Assembly: GCF_019649055.1 (NCBI RefSeq) | Contig: NW_026570264.1 | Coordinates: 372,001-436,000, forward strand | Source of the DNA: Paramacrobiotus metropolitanus | Lineage: Eukaryota > Tardigrada > Eutardigrada > Parachela > Macrobiotidae | DNA: 64,000 nt | Reading direction: 5' to 3' | In this document: in pieces, positions 62,798 through 64,000 of the stretch | How positions within the stretch are numbered: position 1 is the stretch's first letter | Layout of the letters: every line of letters begins with the position of its first letter | Position numbers and translations under genes: made by a program | Notes under the pieces: generated by a model | Database searches by the model: none | What the model saw: the letters and a program-made list of their open reading frames with translations, nothing else | Told to the model about the DNA's origin: nothing

Positions 62798-63880
62798 TTA
62801 AGAAAAATCTTCCGGCAAGGTAAACAAGCCGCTAATTCTATTAGGACACTGCGCAACCAGTTTCTCACACTGTGTTAACGTGAAAATTGGCTCATCTTCT
62901 TCCGTTTTGCACTCGTCACGCTGGTCGATTCCGGTGGAATTATCTCCCCATTGTGCAACCAGTTTATCGCATTGTGATAAAGTGAGGACTGGCTCCTCCT
63001 CTCCACATTTGTCAATTTCGTTCAGCCATTCTTCCAACTCGTTGGACCTTTCCTCCTGAACAGGCTGACTCGAATCAACCTTAACTGGACTGGTCCGATT
63101 TTGCTTGTGAGGTGTAGTCTGCGTAGGTGTGGTCTGCGTACTTCGACTAACAGATTTAGTACTAATTTTGAACCCGCACATCATATCTGTCTCCGGCAGC
63201 CGTTTGCGCTTGCGAGGTGTGGTCTGTGTACCTTGAGTAGCGGTGCTGGTGGTGGTACCAACCTGTGACTCACGCATAAGCTCCGCCTCCAGGTTCTGGA
63301 CAAACTCGTCAATGTCCGAGGTAGCAGATTTTCGTTTTTTGCGCACGGCACTTACATCAAAGTCAGAAGACGGTGGTGGATTAGACGGGAGAGTGGATCG
63401 GAGGCGGTCAATGCAGGTGTTTACTGCTTTGACACTCTTGGCGCCTAAAATCGTACACTTTCCCGAACTGAACACTTTAACCGTGATTCCCAGATCGTCG
63501 TATCGCATTTTGGCCGCATCAAACAGTTCTGGCTCGTAATACAGGCTGTTGGCTTTCGCAAATTTATACAGATTAATGGGATGCTGATGATTGTACGTCG
63601 CCATGATATTTGCAATGCGCTTGCTGAGAACGTTGGCCGAAAAACCAAGATGGGTTAAGCGAAAACGGTATCGCTTCAACAGAGTGCGTACTTCTTTTTC
63701 AGAAGTACCACCATTGATGATCGCTTTGCCCGAACTGAAAACTTGGCAATAGCTCCCATCATAAGATGTAAGATTGAGCGCCTTAAAGTCCTTCACAGAT
63801 GTACACTTAGTGGACGATGCAATTTTCTGCAGATCAAACTTGCAGTCAAACACAACAACAGTTATGATATGGTGAATCAT
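62798..63880 (-). CDS. TATA-binding-protein-like transcription factor encoded by the Polinton-type element
   Basis: 360 residues. Residues 1-165 follow the two pseudo-repeats of the TBP saddle: VVVFDCKFDLQKIA, QVFSSGKAIINGG, then NSLYYEPELF, KVFSSGKCTILGAKSVKAVN. Phe32, Phe48, Phe120 and Phe137 stand where TBP's four DNA-intercalating phenylalanines are, with 16- and 17-residue spacing. The remaining 195 residues are not TBP: a Ser/Thr/Pro linker with TQTTPRKRKR-type words, then two copies of an acidic motif (EEPVLTLSQCDKLVAQW and DEPIFTLTQCEKLVAQC). It probably binds promoter DNA and could recruit polymerase II to the element's genes. It lies directly beside the ATPase on the same strand, so I assign it to the element; a host gene next to the element is the alternative. 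Confidence 0.8.
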   Translation of the reverse strand: MIHHIITVVVFDCKFDLQKIASSTKCTSVKDFKALNLTSYDGSYCQVFSSGKAIINGGTSEKEVRTLLKRYRFRLTHLGFSANVLSKRIANIMATYNHQHPINLYKFAKANSLYYEPELFDAAKMRYDDLGITVKVFSSGKCTILGAKSVKAVNTCIDRLRSTLPSNPPPSSDFDVSAVRKKRKSATSDIDEFVQNLEAELMRESQVGTTTSTATQGTQTTPRKRKRLPETDMMCGFKISTKSVSRSTQTTPTQTTPHKQNRTSPVKVDSSQPVQEERSNELEEWLNEIDKCGEEEPVLTLSQCDKLVAQWGDNSTGIDQRDECKTEEDEPIFTLTQCEKLVAQCPNRISGLFTLPEDFS

Positions 63881-63956
63881 TTTCCATGTAGAATGAAATC
63901 AGAACCGTGCAAATTTGAAAATGAAGTGAGACTGATTTCAGACCTGTTCCTTCATA

Positions 63957-63966
63957 CCCTTTTATA
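63957..63966 (-). promoter_or_regulatory. TATA box of the TBP-like gene
   Basis: TATAAAAGGG on the minus strand, 77-86 bases before the start codon at 63880. This leaves about 45 bases of leader if transcription starts about 30 bases downstream of the box. It is a textbook TATA box for polymerase II. Confidence 0.6.
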
Positions 63967-64000
63967 TGCATTTCTTCGTTCATATCTGCTACGGAGCAGA

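Larger units (their letters stand above)
53934..64000 (-). mobile_element. Polinton/Maverick-type element (adintovirus-like), extends past the right edge
   Basis: At least ten compact, intronless genes on one strand, several overlapping by 4 bases. They include a retroviral-type integrase with chromodomain, FtsK/HerA-type packaging ATPase, adenain-like protease, major and minor capsid proteins and small accessory proteins, which together define Polintons. All frames are open, so the visible part looks whole and the insertion is probably young. Missing from view are a family B DNA polymerase and the terminal inverted repeats, presumably to the right of base 64000. The left boundary is uncertain; it lies left of 53934 or just at it. 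Confidence 0.85.

Noticed and set aside
62798-63880. TBP-like gene considered as the host's own TBP
   Set aside because: It is intronless, lies in the same orientation beside the packaging ATPase in the compact gene block, and has a divergent core with an unrelated tail. Without the right end of the element this remains an inference.
1-64000. CRISPR arrays, operons with Shine-Dalgarno sites, prophage or bacterial contamination
   Set aside because: Introns, microsatellites, eukaryotic transposons and secreted multi-exon genes occur across the whole window; no spaced repeats of CRISPR type are present.

Overview
The window looks like nuclear DNA of a small invertebrate animal. Genes are split by introns of about 75 bp to 3 kb with GT...AG borders, the intergenic DNA is AT-rich and full of short mobile elements, and most gene families are lineage-type expansions (7TM receptors, secreted LRR proteins, secreted cadherin-like proteins). 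A tardigrade fits this best, but that is an inference from gene content and I could not check it.

Layout. 0-1.5 kb: a miniature LTR element (TRIM-like) with 155-bp repeats and a 5-bp target duplication. 4-9.4 kb: three tandem copies of an orphan rhodopsin-like receptor (one full, one 5' fragment, one nearly full with an altered C-tail) with a foldback element between the first two. 9.8-33.3 kb: a cluster, nearly all on the minus strand, of a secreted leucine-rich-repeat family (two intact members, three decayed ones) mixed with cadherin-like secreted genes (one partial model, one decayed copy). 34-36.4 kb: a four-exon secreted EB/EGF-like cysteine-rich gene. 39.4-40.8 kb: the 3' part of a non-LTR retrotransposon. 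43.3-45.7 kb: a P-element/THAP9-like DNA transposon with perfect 35-bp ends. 47.2-49.5 kb: a three-exon secreted protein of unknown family on the plus strand. 52.2-53.9 kb: pieces of one or two spliced genes of unknown function. From 53.9 kb to the right edge: most of a Polinton/Maverick (adintovirus-like) element, all on the minus strand, apparently intact as far as seen, with integrase, packaging ATPase, protease and capsid genes. No DNA polymerase gene is visible, so the element probably runs past the right edge.

The most unusual observations are: (1) the Polinton-like element carries a gene for a complete TATA-binding protein (TBP) core with a long extra tail, itself preceded by a TATA box; (2) one promoter plus signal-peptide exon cassette with a phase-1 splice junction sits in front of three unrelated extracellular architectures (LRR, cadherin-like, EB/EGF), with further orphan copies, which suggests leader-exon shuffling; (3) two copies of a repeat, 23 kb apart, that fold as several short hairpins with a constant loop and co-varying stems inside a perfect outer stem.
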